In this document: piece by piece, positions 47,401 through 59,920 of the stretch | Layout: each line of letters starts with the position of its first letter | How positions within the stretch are numbered: position 1 is the stretch's first letter | From: Colias croceus | Lineage: Eukaryota; Arthropoda; Insecta; Lepidoptera; Pieridae | Assembly: GCF_905220415.1 (NCBI RefSeq) | Contig: NC_059537.1 | Location: 7,509,622-7,573,621, forward strand | Reading direction: 5' to 3' | DNA length: 64,000 bases | Program-made: the position numbers and the translations under genes | Notes under the pieces: generated by a model | Databases searched by the model: none | Told to the model about the DNA's origin: nothing | Seen by the model: only the letters and a program-made list of their open reading frames with translations

Positions 47401-50260
47401 TAAAGTTTACTGTCCATAAGCCAGTCAACCAAGCAGATAAAATTATTAGATAACCATTTTGTAAACTTATAAACAATTTTTATAAATTATTTATTATATG
47501 TATTCCTTTATCTTTGGAAACGTAGTAGGTAGTGATATTCAAAATCACTGAAATGAGATTGGTATCATTAAGGTTCGCCCGTATTGATTATATAATATTC
47601 CGGTTTTATCTTATACAATCCAGTGCCTGAGATACATGTACACGAAATAAATACTGACAAGACACGAAAATTAAAACATTCACATCGTATGAGTAAGGAT
47701 ATGTGTATGCATCATTGAAAATTGCACTTTAAATGTGTGTGTTTAAAGTTCAACTTTTGCAAGCAAGGAAGGAAACTTTCTTTGAACGAGCTAAAGCTCC
47801 AGTGATTTTCGCAGTATGTGTGATGGTAAACGCGAAAGGACTAGGTGTAGGTATGCACACTCGGAGAAAGTAGACAAGATCATGATCATGATAAGCAGCT
47901 CAGCAACGATAAATTTATGCGCCCTTTGTTTCTTTTCAACGATTTATCAAAAACGACCCCTTTGTTCCACGTGACTAACTACATCACAAAATATATTTTA
48001 CAGGTTAAATGGTCACAGTAACAAGTACCTACTACATATTTATCAAATACTAAGTAAGTAGGTATTATAATCAAAATTGAGCTTTTGATAATAATTTCTA
48101 TTGGAATGGATTAATTACATTGTGATAAAAAAAAGTTTTTCAATTAACTCTTATATTTACTTCAGTAACATAATTTATTTTATTTATTTTTATTTATTAT
48201 ACTTTATTGCATTGAAAATACATATAACAAAGACAAGACTACAGAAACAGCAAAGGGCGGCCTTATCGCTAGGTAGCGATCTCTACCAGGCAACCCAACA
48301 ATCAAAGGAAATATAACAATATGATTTTTTATTCATTATTCTAATGGAATAAATATAATTTAGTGTCCCAGTAACTCAATAATGGTTTTTATTTTTGATT
48401 CTACAAATAACATTGCTTATGGGCCTCGATGGCAATCATAAATCTCATTAGTGCGGACAAAATGGTTATTTTATTCGATCAGTGTTTGCTGAAGGCTGTA
48501 TTTTTAAAATAGAATCATATTAGCAACGGCCGCCTCACTATGAAATAAGTACTAAAAGCCACTCCCATGGGCAGCATATTTTTATATGTAGCCTCTTGTA
48601 AGAGAGCGTGTCGTAGTAAATCATGTCATTTGACAAGCATTGATAAATTGACCCGATGCACCTAGCGTAAAACACTCGCCTTGTAGAGCTGTACAGCGTT
48701 AATATTGATAATATATAAGCGTTATGTATCAATATATTAACAACAGATATCAAAGAAAATCTAAAAACTTAATAAAAGCCTGACTTTTTTGTTATAACCA
48801 TACTTCATGCCCCCGATGAGTATTCCTTCCTTCTGCCCTTTTTCATGTTTTCTCTCCATAAGAAACTTTCGTGTGCTTGAACGAAAACGTTAAAAAAGAT
48901 TCAACCGAATTAAATAAATGTTTTACGATTATCAACAACACATTTTTCGAATCATTTTTATAATGTAGATTAAGATATACTCATATATTATATTGTTGGT
49001 AATATAATATCCACTATAGGCGCATAAAATGACTGAAATAAAGTTTAATTGCAAACTAATTAAAAGTATATTTAATTCGTAACTAGCTTCCTAACGGATG
49101 CCCATAATCATTATAAACATTCCCGTGTTTATGACGAAGTAATCGAAGTCAAATTGTTAATTGCGAACGCCAAATGAATTTAAAAACGCATGGCATTTAA
49201 ATGCCAACTGAGCTGCCATTTTAGTTCGAGAGAGAATATCACCTTGAACACAAATCTGACAGCTCCTCCAATGTCAGTATCACCACTAATGTGTAAGTGT
49301 GCTTTGAAAGTACACATTATAATATGTTTTAATTAGGTTAAAAAATAAATTACAAGTATTACTTTTTGCATGTAAAACTTATTATCGAACCCAAGTTAAA
49401 TAAGAGTTTATTTTTATAATTGTCAGAATGTAAAGCGAAACATACAAGTATTTAAAAATATGAATGTTATGCCTATTATCATTTTCAGAAATTTTTCATA
49501 ATACGGAACAAACTTGTTTAATAAAACCATTTTACACATAAACTGTTTATGTGCCTCATGGCCTAAAATATCTGAACGATATCACCCGAATCAAATCAGG
49601 ATTGACCACTATGTATATTTCTGCTTTAGTTATTATCCAACACTTGTTCAGTGATATGATAAAAACAAGCTTTTCATAACACCTTAACGAGAAAAAATGG
49701 GACGCATATAAACTATAGTTCATTCATTCGGCGATAGTCATCTTTTTTTTCTCGGTACCGCTAAATTACGTTTCTAGTAGCTGTATAACACGTTTATGAG
49801 GCACTTGGACGATGCTTTGCTTTACCTACTCGTAATGAAACTCGGCGCATTATGACTGATGCTTCAAAGATATCAACATATTCTTTGTCTTGCAACGTAT
49901 CCGTGTAAGATACCACGATGGGGTCAAAGAAATTCGTCGGGATTATAGCAAGATCTCTAACGTTGTATGAGTATCAGCTATCTCGTTTCTCAGAACTACA
50001 ATATATTATTATACCGACAAACACAAGTTGCATATATTTTGATGTTAAAGTAGCGACAATAACATTAAGATTAAGAAACAATTTACTATAAACAAACACT
50101 TTAAAATAACTTGACCGTTAATGGTCACAAATTTTCATAGGTTTGATGTAGTTTGAAAGAAATAAATCTATGTACACAAAAAAACTTATGAACGACACAT
50201 TTAAATAGCTTTGTGGTTTTCCAGTCATCGTTACTTTTACACAAAATATATTGAAATCAT
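44479..50260. other. AT-rich DNA, no gene recognised
   Basis: Unique-looking AT-rich DNA. Segments of slightly higher GC at about 46060-46140 and 46560-46830 could be regulatory. The overlapping frames at 46589-46906 (plus) and 46669-46917 (minus) have no recognisable motif. No RNA gene was seen. Confidence 0.35.
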
Positions 50261-50578
50261 AATAGCAGCACAGCCCGCCATAAACAGAAATACCACCCTC
50301 ACCACCTTGACTGCTGGCGGTCGACAACTGTGCGCTTTAAACGGAGCTTCTTTCCGCGCACAACAGTCTTATGGAACCAGCTTCCTAGTACGGTATTCCC
50401 GAATGGTTACAATCTGGGGACCTTTAAGAAGAGAGCGTATTCTTTCTTAAAAGGCCGGCAACACACTCCCAATGTCCCTGGCGTTGTGGGTGCTTATGGG
50501 CGACGCTGAACGCTTACCATCAGGCGTCGCGTCTGCTCTGTTGCCTCCTCTCTCATAAAAAAAAAAAAAAAAAAAAAA
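50261..50578 (+). mobile_element. 5'-truncated LINE fragment with poly-A tail
   Basis: One reading frame (around 50370-50510) gives WNQLPSTVFPNGYNLGTF, then KKRAYSFLKGRQ and a stop in GAYGRR. This is the typical C-terminal end of reverse-transcriptase proteins of lepidopteran non-LTR retrotransposons. A 3' UTR ending cctcctctctcat precedes a poly-A run (50558-50578). A possible short duplication (agcag) flanks it. Only the tail was inserted, as usual for target-primed reverse transcription. Confidence 0.75.
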
Positions 50579-51854
50579 GCAGTAGGTATAACTAAACGTA
50601 CACAGCGTAAATCAAACATATTTAATAAAACCTAAATTTTCTCATTACTAACAAATAACTAATTTAAGTAATATAATATTATGGTTGATATGAATTGTCA
50701 CAAACCACAAACTACCCGCATTCAATGTTAATAACAGAAACGTGATTGAAGCCTATTGTGTCTTTTATCGTATCTATTTATTGTTTTACATTAAAATTAT
50801 GTAATTTCATTTTTTTATTTGTAACCTTAGTACTTTAATAATAAGAACAGTATCATTTTAAATCTCTTTCTTAGCATTTAATAACTCATCAAATATGCAA
50901 TAAAAAACATTTAAAGGGCTTCTAACGAGAATAACATAATAACAGAATACATATAACGATATGAACACTTTTATTTTACTACTTTTAAAAAGCTCTCTCA
51001 TATATAATGTCTAGTAAAACAAAACACTAAAACTGCATTCATGGTATTTGCAATGAGAATTTATTCAAGATATACGCATATTAATCAAATCAATGCATAG
51101 CGAATTTGCTATCGTATCGTATAACGCTTAATGAACCATTTAACTGCCTCGCATAGAGCTTTGTAATAATGAAATCACGACCGTTTTTCAGATGGCAGCC
51201 TTACAACGGTGACGAATGGCAACGAGGCAATGTGCTTGTATAGGTATAAGATTTATGCTGAACTAAATTAGCGCGAAGGGCGGAGCTCTAAGAAACGCAT
51301 AGGAGAACACTGCTCGCGTGCTCGTGTTGACCTATCATTCGGATCTTCTGGATATGTTACATGCTCGAGCGCATGCACTTTGAGTTTGACATTACAAATG
51401 GCACCTCCCACAGTCTCATAGTGCCGTTGTATTGTGATAGCCATTGAATAAACAACTGACAACAATACATATTATAAACAACTCTTTAGTCAATGCGATA
51501 GTTAAACGTCCTTGCCAACCTTGTTTTATATTTAGTACGCCGAATGTTATTTAGTTTTTATTCATCTTATGCTACTGTTTTGTATATTTTTTATCACGAC
51601 ACGTCAATAACACGTTCTTAAAGTAATTAACTAAAGTTAAAAACACATAAAATCCTGTCAATTTTTTTATCCACTCCTACAGAGTCTTTTCGGTGAACAT
51701 GACTAAGTATATTAAAGCTCATGATGTTGCTATGATTAATACATAGAGTAAAACATAATTACACTTCATCACATTATGAAGATACCAATTTAACTTCCAT
51801 GTAATTTCATTTTCCGCAAAGATACTCGGCCATATACATATCTATTTATTATTT
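50579..51854. other. AT-rich DNA, no gene recognised
   Basis: No gene or repeat is recognised. The GC-richer stretch at about 51180-51440 has a minus-strand frame without recognisable content. Confidence 0.4.
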
Positions 51855-52186
51855 ACTAGCTTCCGCCCGCGACTCCGTCCGCGCGGATGTCGGTCTTCGC
51901 GTGGATGGTTTATTTATCCATTTTGAGTACCTCTGACAATAACATCTTATATAAATATCTATTGGACCCAATTCCCAAATACGGCTAGGCATATAATAAT
52001 ACGCAACGTGTGTTCGCGGTTCTACGGAACAACGTCTATGGATAAAACTGAAAAATTAAGATTATTTTTTTTCTACGTATTTTTTCAGGATAAAAAGTAT
52101 CCTATTTTACGCCCAGGATAATAAGGTATAATTATACCAAGTTTCATCGAAATCGAACCGCTAGTTTTCACGTGATGCCTTCACAT

Positions 52187-52251
<65 letters not shown>

Positions 52252-52364
52252 AAAATTTTTAATCACATATTTGGGTTTGGTATCGATCCAGTAACACCCC
52301 CTGCTATTTATTTTTAAATATTTTCAATGTACAGAATTGACCCTTCTACAGATTTATTATATGT
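51855..52364 (-). mobile_element. (GTCT)n-carrying element, copy B
   Basis: Reverse-oriented copy of the element at 15656-16129, with the same ends (CTAGCTTCCGCCCGC at 51855, tttattatatgt at 52364). Its microsatellite is the longest of the three, about 16 tetranucleotide units (52187-52249). Not coding. Confidence 0.82.
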
Positions 52365-52555
52365 ATAGATATGTATAGATAACCGAACTTCCTCATAGAC
52401 CCTCATATTTTGTTAATATTTATTTAGCCCACGAAACACCAACACAAATCTCATATTATATAGATATTATGTGTAGTGAATATTGATTCATTAGAACATA
52501 ACACATTGTAAATTGTAATTACTTTTTATTGTAGTATCTTATTTTATTTGCTTGT

Positions 52556-52604
52556 AGTAGAAATACATTGTAGTACATTGTAGTAACTACAATGTATTTC
52601 TACT
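52556..52604. repeat. 19-bp perfect inverted repeat
   Basis: Arms 52556-52574 (agtagaaatacattgtagt) and 52586-52604 are exact reverse complements around an 11-nt loop. Confidence 0.8.
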
Positions 52605-52795
52605 AATATTAATATTTTACGAATGACGACGTTCGTGTATTTGTGTATATTATTTAGACTTTAGAGTATACTACTGAAAAAAATTCATGTAAAATTCGAT
52701 CAATGAATATAATAATATATTTTCAATGGTAAGTATAATTATTGAAGTGAAAATTGTAGTAGGTACTAAATTTTTAATCTTAATTAAAATTCATT

Positions 52796-52841
52796 CTTAT
52801 TTTATTCCAACAAGGTGTAAACCTTGTTAGAATAAAATAAG
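52796..52841. repeat. 21-bp hairpin with GTAA tetraloop
   Basis: Arms 52796-52816 and 52821-52841 pair with one mismatch, closing a 4-nt loop. It lies 20 bp left of a second, larger inverted repeat. Confidence 0.8.
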
Positions 52842-52861
52842 TTTACACCTATAATACCTAC

Positions 52862-53029
52862 TGTATGATTTGAGTGAACAATTTTGCGACGAATTATGTA
52901 TAACTCTACGAATAAGTAATTACTTATTTATTTATCACGTACGTTATAAAATTTTATTGGGGTCTTAAAGAATAACAATTCGTAGAGTTATACATAATTC
53001 GTCGCAAAATTGTACACTCAAATCATACA
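52862..53029. repeat. 52-bp inverted repeat, possible MITE
   Basis: Arms 52862-52913 and 52978-53029 are reverse complements with one mismatch, around a 64-nt loop. Together with the adjacent hairpin it may be one small foldback MITE. No clear target-site duplication is seen. Confidence 0.8.
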
Positions 53030-55662
53030 ACACAATTATAAAATTGCTACATAATTGTAAAATAGATAACAATAATAATTTTAATATCTAATCTTATATA
53101 AGTTGTTGTAATTTCTCGATTTGTCTTTGTCAACAAAATTAAACATTCCATTCAATTGAAATATCGAGATCAATTTGCATTGGATTGCAAAACAGATAAA
53201 ACATAATTATTCCGAGTAGGTATCTATCCAACCTGGGATTTTATGAGTGCTAATTAAGCTCCTTGTTTTGCGACTTCTCTCTTAAGGCACTGAAACTAAT
53301 TATTAGTTCTGAGTGAACTTTTTATCGGACCCTCGAACAATGGGAACGTGACTGTACTAGCAATCTCGCTGGCTATATTATAAACGCATCTCCCATTGCC
53401 TACTGCCGAAGCTAAAGAGCAAATTCATTGCCTTCTTCGTACATTGGCTGTACGCCGCATGCACACACTCAATAAGAACGATAAGTAAATGCCAAAGCTA
53501 TATATGTAAATTATCTTTTAGCAAGTATCAAAACGAATTTCGATTCTTATAAAATTAGCTATATTGCCAACGGGCCGCAGTACCTAACTGACGCATTTCT
53601 GTTTACGGCTGTGATTACTTTGGCGCCGATTGCTTATCGCAATACCTAAGTATTCGCAATTTGTTATTTTCGTTAAATATAAAATTATAAATTACTGTCA
53701 CACTAAAACATTGAATGGACTTGTTTGCTTTACTCATAATAAGTTTATTTTAAGGAAAAAATTTTCAGTTGTGCGATTTATGTTTTATAGTTATAATTTA
53801 AATAAAGATTTCGTTTTAATTTTATTACTTATTTGTGGATTTTTATGATTTTAAGAATATTTTACATGTTAGTGAAAATTTGTGTAATTTTCAGTGGAAA
53901 CATAAAATATTTCGCAGAAGCTATTTCAATAAATAAATCTCCATAGCCCAGAGGTACCTATAATGAAAACAAAAACATCGTAATTTACAATAGAAGGGAA
54001 TGGAAATAAAATATAGGTATGAAAAGCGACGCGCAATAAAACGGTTTATCCAGAGGTTCATATAACGAGAGTCAATAAAACGTTTATGGTAGTCTGTACT
54101 GAATGACCATAAATTGTAAAGATTAAGGTCAATAACGCGATGGATATGATAACAGCTAAGAAAACGCCGTGTACTCAGCAACTTGCATCAGCGTAAACGT
54201 AGATTTTCCAGTTGCAACATAATTTTAATGATCATTCGCATTGCGAATTTCGCATTTATCTGCAATACAATATACCTACGTACCGCGTACATACATTAAT
54301 ATTTACATTTCTCGTAAATATAACGCTCATAAGAAACATACTCACACCTAATGAGTATATAAATAGGTATACACCAAGTTATGTATTTTTATTCAGAGGC
54401 ATGTACAATTTTAAATAATAAAAATTATTGAAAATTTTACAAAACATAAAAATTAAAATTCATATCTTTATGTCAAAGAAAACTACCTAAATTAACAATG
54501 ATCGATCTGTACGGTTAGAATCACAAGTTAGAACCATAATTAAATTATTTTTATTCAATTTATAATTTAAATTATCGACCCATTTTTTATAAAATTAATA
54601 AATAATAATACTTATAATATATAATTTGTATATGTATGGCAATACCAATAAGGCCGCGGATGTAAATATTATAAAACTAAATCCATACTTGGTGTAGGAA
54701 GCGCCATCTCGTTTTGCTATGTGGAATTAACACGCAACCCACACAATGCTACCAGAGACATCTAGCGAAGAGCGGCAAACGTGAAAGCTTTTCAAGTTTT
54801 CGGGATGTCAAACGGTTACTTTTGCATTTCATATCTTTTTAAACAATTTGTTCTCTACATTTTTCTATACTTCTATATATTAATAAAATAATTAAATTGC
54901 CACAAAGTAAAGTAATAGATTTGGCCTATTTATTGATCCATAAAAAATAATTTGTGAAAAGGGAATAACGTGAAAAATCGCAGCTACGATTGCCAATGAT
55001 CGACGGATTCCGTTATAGACCATTATACATGTGTGGGTAATGGGTATGCCAGCCACGTTCGCAATTGTTCGATATAAAATACAGATACACCTTATATTAA
55101 TGAAAGCAGAAAATATTGAAGCTAACAATCTCGTTAACTCTTGAGCTTTTTTTCACACTTCCGTTCGTAGCTAGAAACCTATAGGGTTATAGATATCTAG
55201 TTATATTTTATATCAGCTTATATAGATCATGAAGTAACGAATGACATGACATATTCACATTATAAAAATAACAAATAAATTGAAATCAAAGCAAAACAAG
55301 AGTTAGGTAATTAAATAAGGCCATGTTACCTATTTAGTTATGGAAATTGTTAGTTTTTGAATTATACAAGATTTATTTGTTTGTTTCTTTTTATGTGTTT
55401 GTAAAATTTACCATTATGAATCTACATATAAAAGACCTAAAGAAGGTCGTGTTTCTTACGGTAACGGTTACCCAACTTATAACTTAATAACTTCTAAAAG
55501 GAATAATACACATTTGAATAGTTGATTTTGTCTCTTTTCTACGATAGGTATTACTGTAATAAAACTTGAGTATTATTGAGGAAATAACTACATATAAAAG
55601 TTGAATTCAATAGGCATTTCTACGCGGAGACGGAACGAGCAGCAGTTAATAATACGAACAAC
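53030..55662. other. AT-rich DNA, no gene recognised
   Basis: No gene recognised. A slightly GC-richer, non-repetitive patch lies at about 53330-53460 and another at 54650-54790. Confidence 0.35.
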
Positions 55663-55800
55663 TTTAGCCCGCAGCTTCACCCCCGTGGTCAAAATAAATT
55701 TTCATGGTACAAACTCTTATCCGCTATTTTATTTCCTTGAGGATAGAACTTAGAACTAGATATCCCTTCTTGGCGAATGCCTACATCATAGTCATCATTA
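55663..55800 (-). mobile_element. decayed fragment of CTAG-ended interspersed element
   Basis: Contains cccgcagcttcacccccgtg and gcgaatgcctacatcatag in the order of the family seen at 23651-23850. Truncated and diverged. Confidence 0.4.
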
Positions 55801-56336
55801 CCTACCTACCTTTGCTTTTTATTTATTTAGAAGATTAGCGACTGACTTGTCATTCCAACAGAAACTTTGAAAATATCCAAAACAATATAGGAAAGCGATA
55901 GGTTGAAATTTGAAAGCTCGACACGGTACGTTAAAGAAAGAAAAAAACGAAAATATAATTTTAAGTAGGTACGAAAATCGACGTCATTAAGAAATTATCC
56001 CTAATCATCAGAAACTACTCTTAGATCATAATTCAGTAAAATTTTACGTTATTGAACTTTATTTCATTAAAAGATTTAATTTTACCGTTCAGTCCAAATA
56101 CAACAACGTTTATACGGCGAGAATACTACCTGTCGAGATTTAAATACTGTAGACCTTTAGTGACCTTTATAAAAATAATAAACACTAAATCAAACGGAAG
56201 ATCGATCGATTTACTTAGCATCGAAATAAAACTGACGGGATTTTTTTTTGTGAGGTATTCTGCTCAAATTATATTTAATTACCTATGTACATTTTCTACG
56301 TACTTAGAACATAATAATAAATAAATAATCTAGATT
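55801..56336. other. AT-rich spacer
   Basis: No gene or recognised repeat. Confidence 0.4.
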
Positions 56337-56795
56337 ACATATAATAAATCTGTAGAAGGGTCAATTCTGTACATTGAAAATATTGAAAAAATAAATAGCA
56401 GGGGGTGTTACTGGATCGATACCAAACCCAAATATGTAATTAAAAAAATTTTTGTCTGTCTGTCTGTCTGTCTGTATGTGAAGGCATCACGTGAAAACTA
56501 ACGGTTCGATTTCGATGAAACTTGGTATAATTATACCTTATTATCCTGGGCGTAAAATAGGATACTTTTTATCCTGGAAAAATACGCAGAAAAAAATTAA
56601 TCTTAATTTTTCAGTTTTATCCATAGACGTTGTTCTGTAGAACCGCGAACACACGTTGCGCATTATAGGCCTAGCCGTATTTGGGTCCAATAGATATTTA
56701 TAAGATGTCATTGTCAGAGTTACTCAAAATGGAGAAATAAACCATCCACGCGAAGTCCGACATCCGCGCGGACGGAGTCGCGGGCGGAAGCTAGT
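56337..56795 (+). mobile_element. (GTCT)n-carrying element, copy C
   Basis: Third copy of the 15656-16129 element in the same orientation as copy A, with a short microsatellite of about five units (56453-56473). Same ends as the others. Confidence 0.82.
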
Positions 56796-59476
56796 AATAA
56801 ATAAATTCCTAAAACTCTTTACTATATTTTATATACCTATATATTTTAATCATTGTTTTTTTCTAAATCTTAGATGTCTATATAATAGAAGAATATTTTC
56901 CTTATCCTAATGGTTTAATTGATATTATAATTATATACCTAGCATCTTTACTCTTCTTTGTTATTTTGATAGTGTGTAAAATAATGATTCTTATTGTCGA
57001 AAAACCAAATTCAATTTTCCTTTCACAGATATTACCTAATTTATGTACATATTAAAAATTCTAACTAATAATAAATATTACGCAACAGTAGAGAACTAAC
57101 GATATTTCTTTGGTATTCCGGAACCAAATGCAAGAGTTGTCAAGACAGGAAAGCGAGATAGTTACAGGTATGGCAATAATCAATAAAACTAAGCGTTCAG
57201 CCACTTTCCAATAGAAGTATTTTTCTTAACATTCCTTGTGACTTTTCAACAAATTGATCAATCTATTTATTTACGTCGTACCTAATTATTTTTATTATTG
57301 AGGTCTAAGTAATGTACCAGTATGTTAGCATTATTTAAAAACCTGCATAAATTTATTCAAGAATTAGGAAACCTTAGCAAACATTTGTTTAGATACAATT
57401 CTATGCTAGATTATACTTATCAATATAATTATATTAACAGTATGATAATTAATTATAGTCTTATTATTATTAAGTTTAGAGTATCTAAATAGTATTTTAT
57501 AGTCGTGCGTATCGCTTTTATTTAAAATCGACATGACGTGATCGTAAGGAAGGTTAATATCGTCATTTTACTTTTGGTGAGGCTGAGTTATGACTCAATT
57601 CTAGCAACAACTTATAGTTTGTAATAATTGCCTCGATTGGCTAGTTCGTAGAATCAAGAGGATGATGAGAAAGAAAAATATTTATTAGTTGTCCTTATGG
57701 CAAGAAAATCTCTACAAATTAGGCTTTTTGGTATCTTACTTTACATATATTGGTTACTAACTACGTACATAATATGTAGTTAGTATATTAAATAAATCAA
57801 TACCTCCTGAAAGCAAAAAATGACAAAAAGAGAAATGTAAGTAAGTAGTTAGGTACCTACTTTTAACTTTAACGTTTCTGCAGTAGACTGGGATGATTGA
57901 AAGTGCTTATTTAGAAGATACTTTAGGAATATATAACAATAATATTAATAGGTTATACTTAAAGCTTCGGATTTAAGGATATTCGTAGATAATATCCAAA
58001 CTGAAACTATAGCTTATAATGACCACAAGGATCTTCCGGTCAAGGCCTCTAAGCGGTGCTGATGATTTGCAAATAAACATGAATAATTTTTAAAATATGA
58101 TGGTAAAACAGTACACAGTTCTTTATAATAAATATCTTATAATTATACTCTCGCGCAAAACTTCGGTTTCAAGAAGTTAAACATTCAGACTACGCGTGCG
58201 TTGCAAAAGTCGCCTATTATAAGTAATTATGTGGTCGCATAAACCCAGCACTTTGCTGCTCAGGCCCTAATTACACTTAGCGAACCATTTAATATTGTTC
58301 ATTATGCCAAGGAAATGACGAGTTTCACTAGAATCAATTATTCTTCTTAAAAAGGTTCGGCAAAACATTCATCGTAAACACGACTCGTAACTACGTTCAA
58401 TAGAACAACTTTAATTGGCTATGTACCGACTGGACATATATTTAGCATCGATTTACTTAATTATATTAATAGATATGCACAGAAACACATTAATTTATTT
58501 ATGTATCTATTAATTAAACCAAATAAAATTGCATCTAGGTATTACAAAAATAAAGATAAAGTAGGTAGGTAGGTATATTTAGTTAATTATATTTAGGTAA
58601 TGAGGTAGATTAATTTGATAAAATGAAACAATTTTAATATTCTGGTATGTTATCAAAAGAAATATAACGTCTATTTTTTTAAACAAAATCAATAAAGCAA
58701 TACTTCCACTATTTGAAATTTAGCAATGAAAACTTACCGAAAGCTCGTATTACAAACAAGCGTATTTAATTAAATTACCGTTAAAAATATGAATATAAAA
58801 TGAGCATTTTACCTAATGGTCAAATCTTTAAAATTGTTATCATAATAATTAATTAGGTAATGTCTCGTGGCTTCTGCCCACATCGGAGTTCAACGACATG
58901 ATTGCATCTCTAATTTGCTAACTGCTATTACGATGCTCATACTTTTGAGATTCCCTTCAAGTGCAGGGAACATGTTTTCAATTTATTTTTATTGAACTGG
59001 TTATACCTTGAGAAACTCGTTTTATAGTTTAAAATTAAATTCATTACAAATAATATGACACCTGTTTACAAATCAAAGATAGGAATCATTGAAATCGTAA
59101 AAAATATTTTGCTCCCAATTTAAAATACAATTTTAGGCTAAACGAATTCACATATTAAACAAATTATGTATTACAAATTATGCTTCAATTTGCATTTATA
59201 TATTTACTTATCTTTTCGTGTCGAAATTTTGTTATTTTTCAGCCGATTTAAAAAAGGAGGAGACTTCTCAATGCAACTGTATTGGGTTTGTTACCTCAGA
59301 ACTTTCAATTTTGATAAGCCCTTTTTTATTTGAAAGATAAGTCTCGTTTAAATTTTGTCCAGTATGTAGTTACTAACCATTTGAAGGCAGTTTCATTTTT
59401 TTTATAAATATATATTTTGTTGTTTATACCATATTATATCAGACGTCATTATAATATATTAGAATCCATATCTTCG
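56796..59476. other. AT-rich DNA, no gene recognised
   Basis: No gene, RNA or repeat family recognised. A minus-strand donor-like motif (|gtaagtttt) lies at about 58738 in AT-rich DNA without a coding segment. Confidence 0.4.
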
Positions 59477-59485
59477 TATATAAAG
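59477..59485 (+). promoter_or_regulatory. TATA box upstream of small reading frame
   Basis: TATATAAAG lies 65-75 nt upstream of the ATG at 59551. In an AT-rich window such a match is not rare. Confidence 0.25.
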
Positions 59486-59550
59486 AAGTTAATCCAACAA
59501 ATCCAAAATAATATATACATTACATCGGCTGCTTACTTAAAAAAAGGAAC

Positions 59551-59736
59551 ATGAGGTGTATGAAATTTATCTTAATTGCCGAATTTATACTTGTACACTT
59601 TTTGAACAAGTCTGGTGATTGCATATCTCGAATGGGCCAATGCAGTGCCTACGCGAGTCTCCCGAGAGAAAGTCTGCAAAGCCCTGTTATGTCGGCATTT
59701 CTCATTCCTCAAAGGCTTTCTCCCTTATTACTTTAG
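59551..59736 (+). CDS. possible 61-residue secreted peptide
   Basis: ATG in good context (aacATGA). The N-terminus MRCMKFILIAEFILVHFL is signal-peptide-like, though a glutamate sits in its hydrophobic part. The rest has two cysteines (in CISRMGQCSAY) and no recognised domain. A TATA-like motif lies upstream. No close polyadenylation signal is evident, and a Helitron-like fragment begins 78 nt after the stop. It may well be a chance frame. Confidence 0.25.
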   Translation: MRCMKFILIAEFILVHFLNKSGDCISRMGQCSAYASLPRESLQSPVMSAFLIPQRLSPLLL

Positions 59737-59813
59737 TAAATCTATCTCCTTGGAACTTCAAAGTAATCGTCTTAATGATTTCCTTTAGTTTAGTTCACAC
59801 CAATATATAAGGT

Positions 59814-59920
59814 CTAGCTAGAGCCCGGGGCTTCACTCGCGTGATACTCGGGTAAAAAGTAGCCGTATTTCCGTAGACTTAGAATTATCCTTACAACGTT
59901 CCATGTTTATAATATTAGAT
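59814..59920 (-). mobile_element. small internally deleted Helitron-like element (107 bp)
   Basis: Starts CTAGCTAGAGCCCGGGGCTT at 59814 and ends catgtttataatattagat at 59920, keeping both family ends around a shortened core that includes gggtaaaaagtagccgta. Confidence 0.55.

Noticed and set aside
50211..50450. 79-codon frame as a host gene
   Set aside because: It is an out-of-frame reading of a LINE fragment; the in-frame reading shows the reverse-transcriptase C-terminal motif.
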